NCBI GenBank assembly: GCA_023511535.1
Contig: JAIMBK010000026.1
Coordinates: 1 to 41,110, forward strand
From: Armatimonadota bacterium
GTDB taxonomy: Bacteria > Bacillota > Desulfotomaculia > Desulfotomaculales > Nap2-2B
Direction: 5' to 3'
Length of the DNA stretch: 41,110 bases
In this document: positions 6,581-15,017 of the stretch, piece by piece
How the letters are laid out: every line of letters starts with the position of its first letter
Position numbering within the stretch: the stretch's first letter is position 1
The notes under the pieces: model-generated
The model's input: only the letters and a program-made list of their open reading frames with translations
Told to the model about the DNA's origin: nothing
The model's database searches: none
Program-made: the position numbers and the translations under genes

Positions 6581-7057
6581 ATGATTAAAGGGTTTACTTT
6601 TCTGTCCTGGAACCAGTCCCGGCACTTAAAAGTGAGTGCGATTTTTCAGGGGCTGGCCTGGGCGGTAGGAATCAGCTTGAGCATTTGTTTTGCGCTGGTT
6701 TTGTGGGCCATGCTTTCCCCGGCCAAAACTTACTACTTTCCTGCTTTGCTGGGGAGCGGCGTTTTGCTGGGCGTTTTTGCCGGCGGCCTGGCGGCGGGGG
6801 CGGCGGCAAAAAATTCAGGCTGGTTTCATGGCGGGCTGGTCGGTTTTTGCTACGGCTTAATTTTCCTGCTGCTGGCTTTCCTTGGCGAACTTGAGCTGTT
6901 TGGCAGCCTGGACCTGGCCGGGCGCCTGGGTCTTTCCACCCTGAGCGGGCTGGCGGGGGGTGTGGTGGGGGTCAACCTGTCCGTGCCGGCCATTAACCGG
7001 AAGTTTAATCAAAAGTTTGCCCTCGGGAAAAAGTTCTCCCGGCAGGCGATCAGGTAA
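6581..7057 (+). CDS. TIGR04086-like (YrzE-type) integral membrane protein
   Basis: AGGAGGGG at 6567-6574 fits ATG 6581; the in-frame ATG at 6575 abuts the site. The 158-residue protein has four hydrophobic helices (roughly residues 20-45, 52-75, 78-102 and 113-135). It is rich in Gly/Ala/Leu, with the closing GLAGGVVGVN typical of the TIGR04086 membrane proteins found across Firmicutes, whose function is unknown. Its stop overlaps the start of the L,D-transpeptidase gene by one base (TAATG), indicating co-translation. A role in the envelope is suggested only by that neighbour. Confidence 0.7.
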   Translation: MIKGFTFLSWNQSRHLKVSAIFQGLAWAVGISLSICFALVLWAMLSPAKTYYFPALLGSGVLLGVFAGGLAAGAAAKNSGWFHGGLVGFCYGLIFLLLAFLGELELFGSLDLAGRLGLSTLSGLAGGVVGVNLSVPAINRKFNQKFALGKKFSRQAIR

Positions 7058-7791
7058 TGGGACAGTTGCCGAGATTATTTTTTTGCGCGGTCCTCGCCGC
7101 TTTTCTTTTTCTTCTCCCGGCGGGGCGGCCGGTTTACGGAGCGGAATGTCCGTGCGGAGAGGGGCGGGGCGTGGAGCAAATTCATCCCTACTGTTACGAA
7201 ACCGAAGTAAATACAGCCGGCGAGGTGGGCGTGATTATCGATACCGCCCGCTGCCGCCTGACGGTTTTGTCCAACGGCCGCCCTTTGAAGACGTACCCGG
7301 TGGCCCTGGGCAGGTACGAGACGCCGACGCCGCTGGGCAATTTCCGGATCGTGCGCAAGGCCATGCACTGGGGGAGCGGCTTCGGCAGCCGGTGGCTGGA
7401 ATTAAACGTGCCGTGGGGGTTGTACGGCATCCACGGGACAAATAAACCCTGGGCCATCGGCAGTTACGCCAGCCACGGCTGCATCCGCATGCACAACCGT
7501 GATGTAGAGGAGCTCTACCCCCTGGTTCCGGTGGGTACGCCCGTAATCATCGTGGGCAATCCCTTTACCTACCGGGAACCGCCTTACCGGGTGCTGCGGC
7601 GGGATTTCTGCGGCTCGGACGTCATGGAAGTGCAGCGGGTGTTGACGCGCCTGGGCCTGTTCAGGGGGAAAATCGACGGCACCTGGCGCTGGGACATGGA
7701 GGAGAGCGTCTACGAATTTCGCCGGCGGCAGGGCCTTGCGCGCGACAATGCCGTGGACGAAGCGGTTTACAAGGCCCTGGGGCTGAAGTAA
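7057..7791 (+). CDS. L,D-transpeptidase (YkuD) with peptidoglycan-binding domain
   Basis: The 244-residue protein has a signal peptide (about 1-29) and a YkuD catalytic domain (about 55-175). The hallmark residues are H126 in YGIHG and the nucleophile C142 in SHGCIRMHN. A C-terminal peptidoglycan-binding repeat follows (about 183-243, DVMEVQRVLTRLGLFRGKID). Such enzymes make 3-3 cross-links in peptidoglycan or attach proteins to it. In most YkuD proteins with this domain the binding repeat precedes the catalytic part or is in a spore enzyme; here it follows. An extra cysteine-rich stretch after the signal peptide (CPCGEG, CYETE) is unusual. The start overlaps the preceding stop. Confidence 0.92.
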   Translation: MGQLPRLFFCAVLAAFLFLLPAGRPVYGAECPCGEGRGVEQIHPYCYETEVNTAGEVGVIIDTARCRLTVLSNGRPLKTYPVALGRYETPTPLGNFRIVRKAMHWGSGFGSRWLELNVPWGLYGIHGTNKPWAIGSYASHGCIRMHNRDVEELYPLVPVGTPVIIVGNPFTYREPPYRVLRRDFCGSDVMEVQRVLTRLGLFRGKIDGTWRWDMEESVYEFRRRQGLARDNAVDEAVYKALGLK

Positions 7792-7796
7792 AAAAA

Positions 7797-8291
7797 TCAG
7801 GAAAAATATCTGTCCATGGCCGTAAAGATATCAATTGAGCGAATGATTCCGATGACCTGTCCTTTTTTCACCACCGGCAGGTAATTCACGTTGAATCTCA
7901 GCATCGTCTTGGCGATGTCGGTCAGGGTGTCGCTGGCGCGCGCCACGGCCAGGCCCAGCGGCTGCATGATGTCCCGGACGCGCAAGGCGCCTTCCTGGAG
8001 TTTTTTGATGTAGTACCAGCCCCAGGAAACCGCTTTTAAGTACGGGTCGTCGATGTAAAGCTCCCGCAGGCCGGCCGCCCGCAGGATGCTGCCCAGGGTG
8101 AGGATTCCGGTGGGTTCGCCGGCTTCGTTTTTGGCGATGACGCTGCGGTGGCCGTGCCAGGCGCGTCCGTCCCGGTGGAAGGATTCCCGGAGCACGCGAA
8201 TCGCTTCGTAAATGGTTGCGTTTTCACTGATCGTGTTGTAGTCGGCAAGCGGAACCATGATCTCTTCCGCCGTATTTTTCTCTTCCGTCAT
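7797..8291 (-). CDS. CBS-domain-pair protein (second of tandem pair)
   Basis: The ATG at 8289-8291 is preferred because AGGGG lies 8-9 bases upstream; a GTG nine bases earlier abuts that site. The product (about 164 residues) is essentially one pair of CBS domains (N-terminal half ADYNTISENATIYEAIRVLR, C-terminal half RVRDIMQPLGLAVARASDTL and on to GIIRSIDIF). CBS pairs bind adenine nucleotides or related ligands and act as regulatory sensors. It is paralogous to the adjacent gene at 8304-8786: both start VPxADYxxxxE/DxATIxEAI and share LRESFH. It is the last gene of the kinase-regulator operon and may tune signalling by energy status (inference). Confidence 0.85.
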   Translation of the reverse strand: MTEEKNTAEEIMVPLADYNTISENATIYEAIRVLRESFHRDGRAWHGHRSVIAKNEAGEPTGILTLGSILRAAGLRELYIDDPYLKAVSWGWYYIKKLQEGALRVRDIMQPLGLAVARASDTLTDIAKTMLRFNVNYLPVVKKGQVIGIIRSIDIFTAMDRYFS

Positions 8292-8303
8292 CCGGGGCAC
8301 CCC

Positions 8304-8786
8304 CTATTCCAAAAGCTCTCCGACAAACCAGAACAGGTCGATGGTGCGCACCATGCCTACCGCTTTTGTGCCGGCGAGGACCGGCAGAGAGTTGATGTTC
8401 TTTTTGACGATCACTAAAAGAGCCTCCAGGATGGTGGCATCTTCCTGGATGGTAATCAATTCTAAGGGGCGCATGATTTTCCGCACGTTGAAATCGTCGA
8501 AAAGGTGCGGGGTGAAAAAAAGGCCGGTAGGGTCCTTTTTCAGCATGTGCTCTAGAAAGTCGCGCATCTGCAGGGCGACGAGAAAACTTTTCAGGGTTAA
8601 AAGGCCGACCAGCTCACCTTTTTTGTTTAACACCATCAGGGATTGAAAGCCGTACCAGGTGCCGTCTTTCTGGTGGAAGGACTCCCGCAGGGTTTTGATC
8701 GCTTCCATGATTGTGGCGTCTTCATCCACCACGGGGTATTCCGCGATCGGCACCATGATGTCGCGTACAAGTCTGGTAACGGGCAT
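8304..8786 (-). CDS. CBS-domain-pair protein (first of tandem pair)
   Basis: The 160-residue protein consists of two CBS motifs: an N-terminal one from VPIAEYPVVDEDATIMEAI to VGLLTLKSFLVAL, and a C-terminal one from VRKIMRPLELITIQEDAT to AVGMVRTIDLF. Between them is a linker (about residues 75-105) that differs strongly from the paralogue downstream. The start ATG follows AGGGGAGGG. The gene begins 15 bases after the response-regulator stop, so it belongs to the same transcript. No catalytic domain is attached, so it probably acts as a soluble nucleotide sensor that works through a partner protein. Confidence 0.85.
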   Translation of the reverse strand: MPVTRLVRDIMVPIAEYPVVDEDATIMEAIKTLRESFHQKDGTWYGFQSLMVLNKKGELVGLLTLKSFLVALQMRDFLEHMLKKDPTGLFFTPHLFDDFNVRKIMRPLELITIQEDATILEALLVIVKKNINSLPVLAGTKAVGMVRTIDLFWFVGELLE

Positions 8787-8801
8787 GTAGCAACCCTCCC
8801 C

Positions 8802-10160
8802 TCAATCCATGATCCCCAGTTCCTTCAGCTTGGCGTAAAACGAACTGCGGTTCATTTTCAGCGCCTGGGCGGCGGCCGAGCGGTTCCAGTTGTGTTCTTC
8901 CAGAGCGCGCAGAATAATCTCCCGCTCCACTTCCTGGACGATTTCCTTCAGCGAGCCGCCGGGGATTTCGTCCAGCCAGCTGAGCCGCCGGGACTTTTTC
9001 CTCAGCGTCAGCGGCAGCACTTCCACGCCCAGCACCGGCCCGGTGGACATGAGTACCGCGCGCTCGCAGACGTTTTTCAGCTCCCGGATGTTCCCCGGCC
9101 AGTCGTAATTCATCAAAATTTCCATCGCTTCTTCGGAAAAGCCCCGGATGGCCTTTTTGTATTCCGCACTGCAGCCTTTGATGATGTGGCTGATCAGGGC
9201 CGGGATGTCTTCTTTGCGTTCGCGCAGCGGCGGAATGACGATCTCCACCACGTTTAAACGGTAATAGAGATCCTCGCGAAAATGGCCGCTTTCGATGGAC
9301 TTTTCCAGGTCTTTGTTGGTGGCGGCGATGATGCGCACGTCCACTTTAATGGTTGCGGTGCCGCCGACCCGCTCGAACTCCCGTTCCTGCAGCACGCGCA
9401 GCAGCTTGGTTTGCGTGGACAGGGACATTTCGCCGATTTCGTCCAGGAAGATCGTTCCTTTATGAGCCAGTTCGAATTTGCCCGGTTTGGCTGCCACCGC
9501 CCCTGTAAAAGCCCCTTTTTCGTGGCCGAAGAGTTCGCTTTCCAGCAGGCTTTCCGGGATAGAGGCACAGTTGAGCTTGATAAAGGGCCGTTCCTTGCGC
9601 ACGCTGTTGTAGTGAATGGCGCGCGCCACCAGCTCCTTACCGGTGCCGCTTTCGCCCCGGATCAGGACCGTGGCGTTGGTGTTGGCCACCCGCCCGATAA
9701 TTTTGTAGACGTTCTGCATAATCGGGGAAAGGCCGATCATGGCGTCGGCATCTGCGACGGGGACACTCTCGCCGGCTTTGGCCCGGTCGATCAGCTCTTT
9801 GACTTCCACTGCTTTTTTGACTACTTCCAGCAGATCGTGGATCTTTAAAGGCTTCATCAGGTAGTCGAAGGCGCCCAGTTTCATGGCCTCGATGGTGGTT
9901 TGGGTGGAGCCGTAGGCCGTGATCAGAATAATCGGGGTACGTTCGCCCCGCCGCTTAACCAGTTCCAGCACCTTGATGCCGTCGATGTCCGGCATGCGGA
10001 TGTCCAGGAGGACGGCGTCGGGATCTACCGCCTCGATTTTTTCCAGCCCTTCGCTGCCGCTGGCCGCGCACTCCACCTGAAAACCGTGGTCGGTCAGGAC
10101 GTCGGTAAGCGCTTCCAGGACGCTGGCCTCGTCGTCCACAACCAGGATCAGCTTCCCCAT
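8802..10160 (-). CDS. Sigma-54-dependent response regulator (NtrC/AtoC family)
   Basis: The 452-residue protein has three domains. A receiver domain occupies about 1-120 (acidic pair D9-D10, phospho-acceptor D53 in LLDIRMPD). An AAA+ sigma-54 activator domain occupies about 145-385 (Walker [15 protein letters not shown] loop that contacts sigma-54, Walker B region [10 protein letters not shown]). A Fis-type helix-turn-helix is at the C-terminus ([20 protein letters not shown]). When phosphorylated by the cognate kinase it should activate transcription from -24/-12 promoters. The kinase gene lies 3 bases upstream. I looked for GG-N10-GC elements near the operon and the TauE genes and found no convincing one, so the target promoters are unknown. 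Confidence 0.95.
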   Translation of the reverse strand: MGKLILVVDDEASVLEALTDVLTDHGFQVECAASGSEGLEKIEAVDPDAVLLDIRMPDIDGIKVLELVKRRGERTPIILITAYGSTQTTIEAMKLGAFDYLMKPLKIHDLLEVVKKAVEVKELIDRAKAGESVPVADADAMIGLSPIMQNVYKIIGRVANTNATVLIRGESGTGKELVARAIHYNSVRKERPFIKLNCASIPESLLESELFGHEKGAFTGAVAAKPGKFELAHKGTIFLDEIGEMSLSTQTKLLRVLQEREFERVGGTATIKVDVRIIAATNKDLEKSIESGHFREDLYYRLNVVEIVIPPLRERKEDIPALISHIIKGCSAEYKKAIRGFSEEAMEILMNYDWPGNIRELKNVCERAVLMSTGPVLGVEVLPLTLRKKSRRLSWLDEIPGGSLKEIVQEVEREIILRALEEHNWNRSAAAQALKMNRSSFYAKLKELGIMD

Positions 10161-10163
10161 TGC

Positions 10164-11999
10164 TCAGTCTCCTCTCGTGGGCAGGTAAATGTGGAAAGTC
10201 GTTCCCCGGCCGACCTCGCTTTCCACCTCGATCCGCCCCCCGTGGGCCTGGATTATTTCGTGGGCAATGGCCAGGCCCAGGCCGGTGCCCTTCGGCCGGG
10301 TGGTGTAGAACGGGTCGAAAAGGTGAGGCAGATTTTCCGGCGGGATCCCGCAGCCGGTGTCGCCGATGGAGACCCGGACGAAATCGCCGCCTTCCGCCAG
10401 AAAGGTGCCCACCGAGATCGATCCCCCTTCCGGCATCGCCTGAACGGCGTTAAAAATGATGTTCACCATGACCCGCTCCACCTGCTCCGGATCGATCCAG
10501 GCCGGCGGAAGCTCGGGGGACAGTTTCTTAATGAGGTTATACTTGCCGTAAAAAACTTCGCTGAAGAAAGAAAAAACGTTTTCCACCAGGGAATTGACGT
10601 CGTGCATCCGGAACCTGGCCTCGGCCGGTTTGGCAAAGTACAGCAGCTGGTCAACGAGGGAGTCCAGCCGGGAAATCTCCCGGTGGACGGTGGCCAGCGC
10701 CCGCTGGTCGCCGTTGTTTTGCTTTTGCCAGCGCTGGATGTAGCAGCTGATCGAAGTGATTGGGTTTCTAATCTCGTGGGCCACGCCGGCCACCAGCTTC
10801 CCCAGGGAGGCCATCCTTTCCTGGCGGTGGAGCCTTTCCTCCAGGCGCACGCGTTCGGTGATGTCCCGGCAGCAGAGCACCGCGCCGATCAAACTGCCCG
10901 GGCCGTCTTTCAGGATAAACGTACTGAGCAGGTACACCTGGACGTTGTGGCCGTTGGCCCAGGATACCTGCAGGTCGCGAATGTCCCGCTGCTCATTCAG
11001 CGTTCGCTCCAGGAGGATCTGGAAGGGCGACCCTTTGGGCAGGATCTCCCGGAAATTTCTTTCCAGGCAGTGCTCCGGGAGGTGGAACATCTTTTTGGCC
11101 ATGTTGTTGGCGATTACGATCCGGCTGCCGGTGTCCACGACCAAAATGGCGTCGTCAATGGCCGCCAGCATAGTTTCGTTGTAAAGATTCAAGGTGGATA
11201 TCTTTTGGGCGAAGCGGTTGACGGCGCCGGTTATCTCACCCAGTTCCCCGGGTGCTTCCGGCAGGAGACGGTTGTAGTCATCCTCCAGCAGGCGCACTCC
11301 GTCTTTTATTTTCTGCACCTGGGCGACCAGCTGCCGGAACAGCAGCACCGCCCCGGTCAGGCCGATGGCGATCACCAGGCCCACCAGCGTGTAAATGGTG
11401 TACTCCACTTCGCGCCGTTTGCTGTAAAAGCCGACTTCGGACAGATATTCGGCCGACCGGATCACTCCTTCCACCTTGCCGTCCCGCACCAGGGGCTGAT
11501 ACATTTCGATAATGCCCCCTTCCTGGTACCCGACGTCCTGGAGCAAAACCTCCCGGCTTTGGATTGCCTCGTCGAAAGCCTTTTTCCGGCGCAAAGAAAA
11601 GTTCTCGTCAAAACGCTGGGTACCGTCAAAAAAGACGTCCAGGTCCGTAACATAGAGGCCGATATGCACGTTGGGGTATTCCTCTTTTAAATCGTTAATT
11701 ATTTCGTTGACGTACCCGGCCACCAGGGCAATTTTTTCGGAGCGGCTTTTGTCGCCGGCCTGCCGTTCCGCCAGATATTGTGTTAAACTGATCGAAAGAT
11801 TCTGGTCAAAGGCGGCGGCAGCCTGCTGCAGGCGATCCTTCTGGTGTTTTAAAAGGGAAGTTTCGCTGCTTTTAATTGTGTGCAGCATGTACAGAGATAA
11901 AAGGATGGTGAAGACCAGAATCAGGCAAACCAGGCCCAAAATCCGGTTGCCGAAGTTTCCGGCCATACTGTGGGAAAGCTGTTTTAACTGGCGAAACAT
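10164..11999 (-). CDS. Membrane sensor histidine kinase (AtoS/NtrB type)
   Basis: The 611-residue protein has two transmembrane helices (about 19-40 and 200-222) enclosing an extracellular sensor of about 160 residues of the sCache/dCache-like type. These are followed by a HAMP-like linker (about 223-275), a PAS domain (about 275-390), the dimerisation/phospho-acceptor domain with H408 in AGVAHEIRNPI, and an HATPase domain. The ATP-binding boxes are NIIFNAVQAM, DTGCGI and GTGLGLAI. It autophosphorylates in response to an external or membrane signal and passes the phosphate to the adjacent sigma-54 activator. A promoter-like element lies at 12077-12105. The ligand cannot be told from sequence. 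Confidence 0.95.
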   Translation of the reverse strand: MFRQLKQLSHSMAGNFGNRILGLVCLILVFTILLSLYMLHTIKSSETSLLKHQKDRLQQAAAAFDQNLSISLTQYLAERQAGDKSRSEKIALVAGYVNEIINDLKEEYPNVHIGLYVTDLDVFFDGTQRFDENFSLRRKKAFDEAIQSREVLLQDVGYQEGGIIEMYQPLVRDGKVEGVIRSAEYLSEVGFYSKRREVEYTIYTLVGLVIAIGLTGAVLLFRQLVAQVQKIKDGVRLLEDDYNRLLPEAPGELGEITGAVNRFAQKISTLNLYNETMLAAIDDAILVVDTGSRIVIANNMAKKMFHLPEHCLERNFREILPKGSPFQILLERTLNEQRDIRDLQVSWANGHNVQVYLLSTFILKDGPGSLIGAVLCCRDITERVRLEERLHRQERMASLGKLVAGVAHEIRNPITSISCYIQRWQKQNNGDQRALATVHREISRLDSLVDQLLYFAKPAEARFRMHDVNSLVENVFSFFSEVFYGKYNLIKKLSPELPPAWIDPEQVERVMVNIIFNAVQAMPEGGSISVGTFLAEGGDFVRVSIGDTGCGIPPENLPHLFDPFYTTRPKGTGLGLAIAHEIIQAHGGRIEVESEVGRGTTFHIYLPTRGD

Positions 12000-12076
12000 A
12001 AATGCCTCCGTGAAATTGTCCCCGGTTGCTGGACTTCGGATCGGACGCCTGAAATCAATTGCGACCTGCTGTTCCT

Positions 12077-12105
12077 ATTTTAACACAATTGATCTTTCTT
12101 TTTAA
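12077..12105 (-). promoter_or_regulatory. Putative sigma-A promoter of the kinase operon
   Basis: On the minus strand TTAAAA, a 17-base spacer and TAAAAT (five of six consensus) are found about 78 bases before the kinase start. The -35 match is only moderate. The terminator-like hairpin at 12167 lies just upstream, consistent with a new transcript starting here. Confidence 0.45.
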
Positions 12106-12166
12106 GTGGAATTCCAGATTTCCGGGTGAAAATAAGCGGTTTTTGATTTAGTTTTTGCCAAAAACG

Positions 12167-12196
12167 AAAAGCACCGGAATATTCACCGGCGCTTTT
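12167..12196 (-). terminator. Bidirectional-looking terminator hairpin
   Basis: AAAAGC-A-CCGG and CCGG-C-GCTTTT (12167-12196) form a hairpin with an opposed A/C in the stem, flanked by A-rich and T-rich runs on either side. On the minus strand it lies just after the small gene at 12224-12391 and would separate it from the kinase operon. Confidence 0.65.
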
Positions 12197-12223
12197 AGTT
12201 TTTCCTGAATAAGGATTGACAGT

Positions 12224-12391
12224 TTAAATTAAAAGGCCCAGCCAGAGCAGGGTGAAAGAAACCAGCAACACGATCAGAATGTCTTCTTTCTTCGTCCGGT
12301 AATTTTTTACCCGGGCCATTTCTGCCTCGTAAAACGGCCTTTCGAGCGCTTTTTCCAGCCGGTCTTTCATCTTTTCAAGCGCAATCGCCAT
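12224..12391 (-). CDS. 55-residue membrane protein with KALERPF motif
   Basis: ATG at 12389-12391 follows AAGGGGGC at spacing 8. The protein has an N-terminal amphipathic segment (LEKALERPFYEAEMARVKNY) and one C-terminal transmembrane helix (ILIVLLVSFTLLWLGLLI). The segment KALExPFxxAEMxRV recurs in the small protein encoded at 13207-13443, so the two appear related. No known family is recognised. A terminator follows 28 bases after the stop. The single helix and charged N-terminus suggest a membrane-tethered small regulator or subunit, which is inference. Confidence 0.6.
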   Translation of the reverse strand: MAIALEKMKDRLEKALERPFYEAEMARVKNYRTKKEDILIVLLVSFTLLWLGLLI

Positions 12392-12564
12392 GGCCGGCGC
12401 CCCCTTTCGATGGCTTTTGCTCCATTCTAGCGTTTTTCAGGCGGGGGGTGAAGAGTTTTGCGCCGGATTGCCATATTTTTGTTGTCAGTGGCAATCAGGC
12501 ATGGCTAAATTTTCACAAAGTTCTTATAAAAAGGCGATCTTTTCACAATTAGCCAAAATCACTC

Positions 12565-13191
12565 CTAAACGATGCCAATTTTATTTAACGCCTTTTTCGT
12601 GGCCAGGATAAAGCCGGCCAGCTTTTTGGAAGTTAATTCAACTTCCCAGCGCTCAACCAGGTGAAAGGGGAGAACCAGCTTCAAGCGATATTTCCCGGTA
12701 GCCTCGACTTTCGGCAATTCGCGTTCCAAAACTTCCCCCAGTTCCAGTTCAATTTCTCTTTTGTACATTAAGACCGGCAAAAAAACCTGCTTTTTTTGAC
12801 CGTCCATCACCAGATCAAAAATTAATATTTCCTGGTTTTGATAGGGTCCTTTGCGCGGCCTGGTTTTTCCGAGGCGGTAATAGATAAGCGGATTTTCCAG
12901 CACCCGGATGCACCGCCACGACCCCTTGATCCCGAGCCACCGCTCGGGGGATGGATAGGCCATTTTCACTCCCCAGAACTGAAGGATCTCGCCGGTCCGG
13001 GAGAGCACCTGCTCGATGAAATCTTCAAAGTTCCCCTGTTCGCGGTCAGTCCTCCCTTCGGTTTTTACTTTTTCTTCCTGCAGCCAGCGCTCAAACCAGC
13101 TCAGTGCTTTTTCGTAACTGTTTTTCTTGTATTCTTTTAAAAAGGCTTCCTTTTGCCGGCTGAAAAGGTTGACAAAATCTTGATCGATCAT
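12565..13191 (-). CDS. Conserved-looking protein of unknown function
   Basis: The product is 208 residues from the ATG at 13189-13191. This start is preferred because AAGGGTGG lies 9 bases upstream, whereas the in-frame ATG at 13198-13200 abuts the site. It is soluble, rich in charged residues and tryptophan, and has no signal peptide. An N-terminal helical part (FVNLFSRQKEAFLKEYKK) is followed by a probable beta-rich part (EILIFDLVMDGQKKQVFLPV, KYRLKLVLPFHLVERWEV). I do not recognise the family. It lies close behind the small gene at 13207-13443, suggesting co-transcription. Codon use matches the neighbours, so a real gene is likely. Confidence 0.65.
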   Translation of the reverse strand: MIDQDFVNLFSRQKEAFLKEYKKNSYEKALSWFERWLQEEKVKTEGRTDREQGNFEDFIEQVLSRTGEILQFWGVKMAYPSPERWLGIKGSWRCIRVLENPLIYYRLGKTRPRKGPYQNQEILIFDLVMDGQKKQVFLPVLMYKREIELELGEVLERELPKVEATGKYRLKLVLPFHLVERWEVELTSKKLAGFILATKKALNKIGIV

Positions 13192-13206
13192 ACTTTTCAT
13201 CCACCC

Positions 13207-13443
13207 TTACCGGGAGAAAATTTTGCCGCTAAGAGTGGTGAAAGGGGAATCTTTTTCGGTTGAATCCGGCCGGGCATTTTCCTCGTCCGCGGTTTTGCTT
13301 TTCAGACACCGGCTCTGGCGGAGATCTTTTTTCTTTTCCGGTTTGTTTTTCAGCAGCATTTCCACCCTGTGCATTTCTGCCCGGAAGAATGGCTCCTCCA
13401 GGGCTTTTAAAAGCCATTCGTGGATTTTCCTCGGCGATGCCAT
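13207..13443 (-). CDS. Small protein sharing the KALExPF motif
   Basis: The ATG at 13441-13443 is preferred because AAGGGG lies about 8 bases upstream. The product has about 78 residues. Residues about 10-30 (LLKALEEPFFRAEMHRVEML) match the N-terminus of the 55-residue membrane protein at 12224-12391. The remainder is a polar Lys/Glu/Ser-rich tail without a membrane helix. The function is unknown. It sits between the TauE gene and the unknown gene at 12565, all on the minus strand. The shared motif suggests a common partner or a duplication followed by divergence of the C-terminus. Confidence 0.55.
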   Translation of the reverse strand: MASPRKIHEWLLKALEEPFFRAEMHRVEMLLKNKPEKKKDLRQSRCLKSKTADEENARPDSTEKDSPFTTLSGKIFSR

Positions 13444-13504
13444 GATCATCACCCCTTAAATGTTTTTCGCGTTTTGACGTTTATGCTCCCTTCCGGGCGG
13501 TTTT

Positions 13505-13532
13505 GCCCGCGCGGCTCCGGGGCCGCACGGGC
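13505..13532. promoter_or_regulatory. Strong GC-rich hairpin downstream of the TauE gene
   Basis: GCCCGCGCGGC (13505-13515) pairs with GCCGCACGGGC (13522-13532) apart from one mismatch (a G-U pair on the minus-strand transcript), around a 6-base loop. There is no T-run after it on either strand, so it is not a clear terminator. It could stabilise the 3' end of the TauE mRNA. Confidence 0.45.
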
Positions 13533-13574
13533 GGTTGCCGGTAAAAAAGATCTGGAATCAAGTTAGCCCGCAGG

Positions 13575-14768
13575 TTAACCGTGCTGCAAAACCCTTTGTT
13601 CCTTTGCTTCCGCTTCGGCCGCGGCTTCGAGTTCGATTTCTTTCTTTCTTTTCCACATATTGCCCAGGATAATTACGCCGCCCGTGGCCAGGGCGAGGCA
13701 CATGGTGACGAAACTGATGTTTGTCAGAATAACGACATTGCTTTCGGCCAGTGTGATTGTTCCCAACTGGTGAAAATAAGTGGGGATGGCGAATCCTCTG
13801 CTCACCGCCACAATAAGCATGATGGTGGACATGACAAGTTTAATCATGTACTCTTTTACGTAGGTCGTACCCACGGCGCCCAGTTGCACGCCGATTAGCG
13901 AACCGGCCATGATCAGGAGCACCATTCTGATATCCACGAACCCGCCCAGGGCCCAGTTGAGCGTGCCGGTAAAGCCCATCAAAAAGGCAATGACCAGTTC
14001 CGTTGCGCTCGCCACGATGGGGGGAACGCCCAGCACGTAAATCATTCCGGGTACCCCGATAAAACCGCCGACGGCAATGGTCGCCGCCAGCATGCCGGTG
14101 CCCAGCCCCAGCGGAACAGTGACCCAAAGGGAGACCCTGGTGTTGGCGACGCCGAATTTAATCATGGGCGGAAGCCGTAGGTTTTTAATCTTTTCCGCCA
14201 GGCCGGAGGTTGCGTCTTCCGTTTGCGAGCGCATGGCCCGGAAGGCGTCAAAGAGCATGTAGATGCCCAGGATCGTTAAAATAGAAACGAACGCAAAGCT
14301 TACGTAAAGATTTGACCCCGCCGGGCCCCACCTGGCCAGAATCATCTTTTGAATCTGGATGCCGATCTGAACGCCCACAACGGCCGACGTTGCCATAATG
14401 ATTCCCAGTTTGAGATCCACCTGGCCGTATTTATACCGTTTAAACGCACCGACCATTGCTTTTGGGAACTTGTGGCACATGTTGCTGGCCACGGCGATGG
14501 CGGCCGGCACCCCCAGGCTCATCATGCCGGGAGTCAGCACAAAGGCGCCTCCGGAGCCGATAAACCCGCTGATCAACCCGCCGAGGAAGCCCAGGATAAA
14601 AAGGAAGAAAATACCGAAGAGATTTAACTGAATAAACTCCTTTGCGGCGTTTTTGTCCACCACTTCACCTGCTGCTTCCCCGATGGCGGGGACTGCCGCC
14701 AGCAGGACCAGCGTTCCCAGGGCAATCAGGCCCCAGCGCTTGAGGTTGGAAGGCTGAAGCTGCGCCAT
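13575..14768 (-). CDS. TauE/SafE-family membrane permease
   Basis: The 397-residue protein has an N-terminal hydrophobic segment (about 10-33) and about eight further transmembrane helices in two related halves. The first half carries FLGGLISGFIGSGGAFVLTP and the second ATIAVGGFIGVPGMIYVLGV, the hallmark of the TauE/SafE (DUF81) family. Such proteins export sulfite or other sulfur-containing or organic anions. The central loop of about 45 residues and the long N-terminus match a sub-group longer than the usual 250-residue members. It directly follows a small two-helix protein gene (ATG next to its stop) and probably works with it. Substrate is not assignable from sequence. Confidence 0.9.
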   Translation of the reverse strand: MAQLQPSNLKRWGLIALGTLVLLAAVPAIGEAAGEVVDKNAAKEFIQLNLFGIFFLFILGFLGGLISGFIGSGGAFVLTPGMMSLGVPAAIAVASNMCHKFPKAMVGAFKRYKYGQVDLKLGIIMATSAVVGVQIGIQIQKMILARWGPAGSNLYVSFAFVSILTILGIYMLFDAFRAMRSQTEDATSGLAEKIKNLRLPPMIKFGVANTRVSLWVTVPLGLGTGMLAATIAVGGFIGVPGMIYVLGVPPIVASATELVIAFLMGFTGTLNWALGGFVDIRMVLLIMAGSLIGVQLGAVGTTYVKEYMIKLVMSTIMLIVAVSRGFAIPTYFHQLGTITLAESNVVILTNISFVTMCLALATGGVIILGNMWKRKKEIELEAAAEAEAKEQRVLQHG

Positions 14769-15017
14769 TTAATGACCCCCCTTGTTTTTTTGGATGGCCC
14801 GGATGCCGAGCGCTTCTAAAAGGTAGTTGGCAAAGGCGCCGTGGATCATGGAGAAGACAAGGGCGGTAGCGAGTACTACGAGGGCGAAAAATCCCCCTTG
14901 CGTAAAGTAATGGGTCACCGTCTGCTGGTTTAAGAAAATGAAAAGATAAGCCGCCAATGAAATAATCCCCCACAGAATTGTTTGTTTGACCGGTCGAGCC
15001 TGATTACCTGGTTTCAT
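14769..15017 (-). CDS. Small two-helix membrane protein upstream of TauE
   Basis: The 82-residue protein has two hydrophobic helices (about 12-28 and 40-60) and a Lys-rich end. The start ATG at 15015-15017 follows GGGGGAGGG. Its stop abuts the TauE start, so the two are probably translated together. I do not recognise a named family. An accessory subunit of the TauE-type permease is the simplest inference from the coupling. Confidence 0.65.
   Translation of the reverse strand: MKPGNQARPVKQTILWGIISLAAYLFIFLNQQTVTHYFTQGGFFALVVLATALVFSMIHGAFANYLLEALGIRAIQKNKGGH

Noticed and set aside
9900-11690. Long open frame of 596 codons on the plus strand opposite the kinase and regulator
   Set aside because: It is antisense to two clear genes, rich in His/Gln/Pro/Gly as expected from the GC-rich complement, and has no ribosome site.
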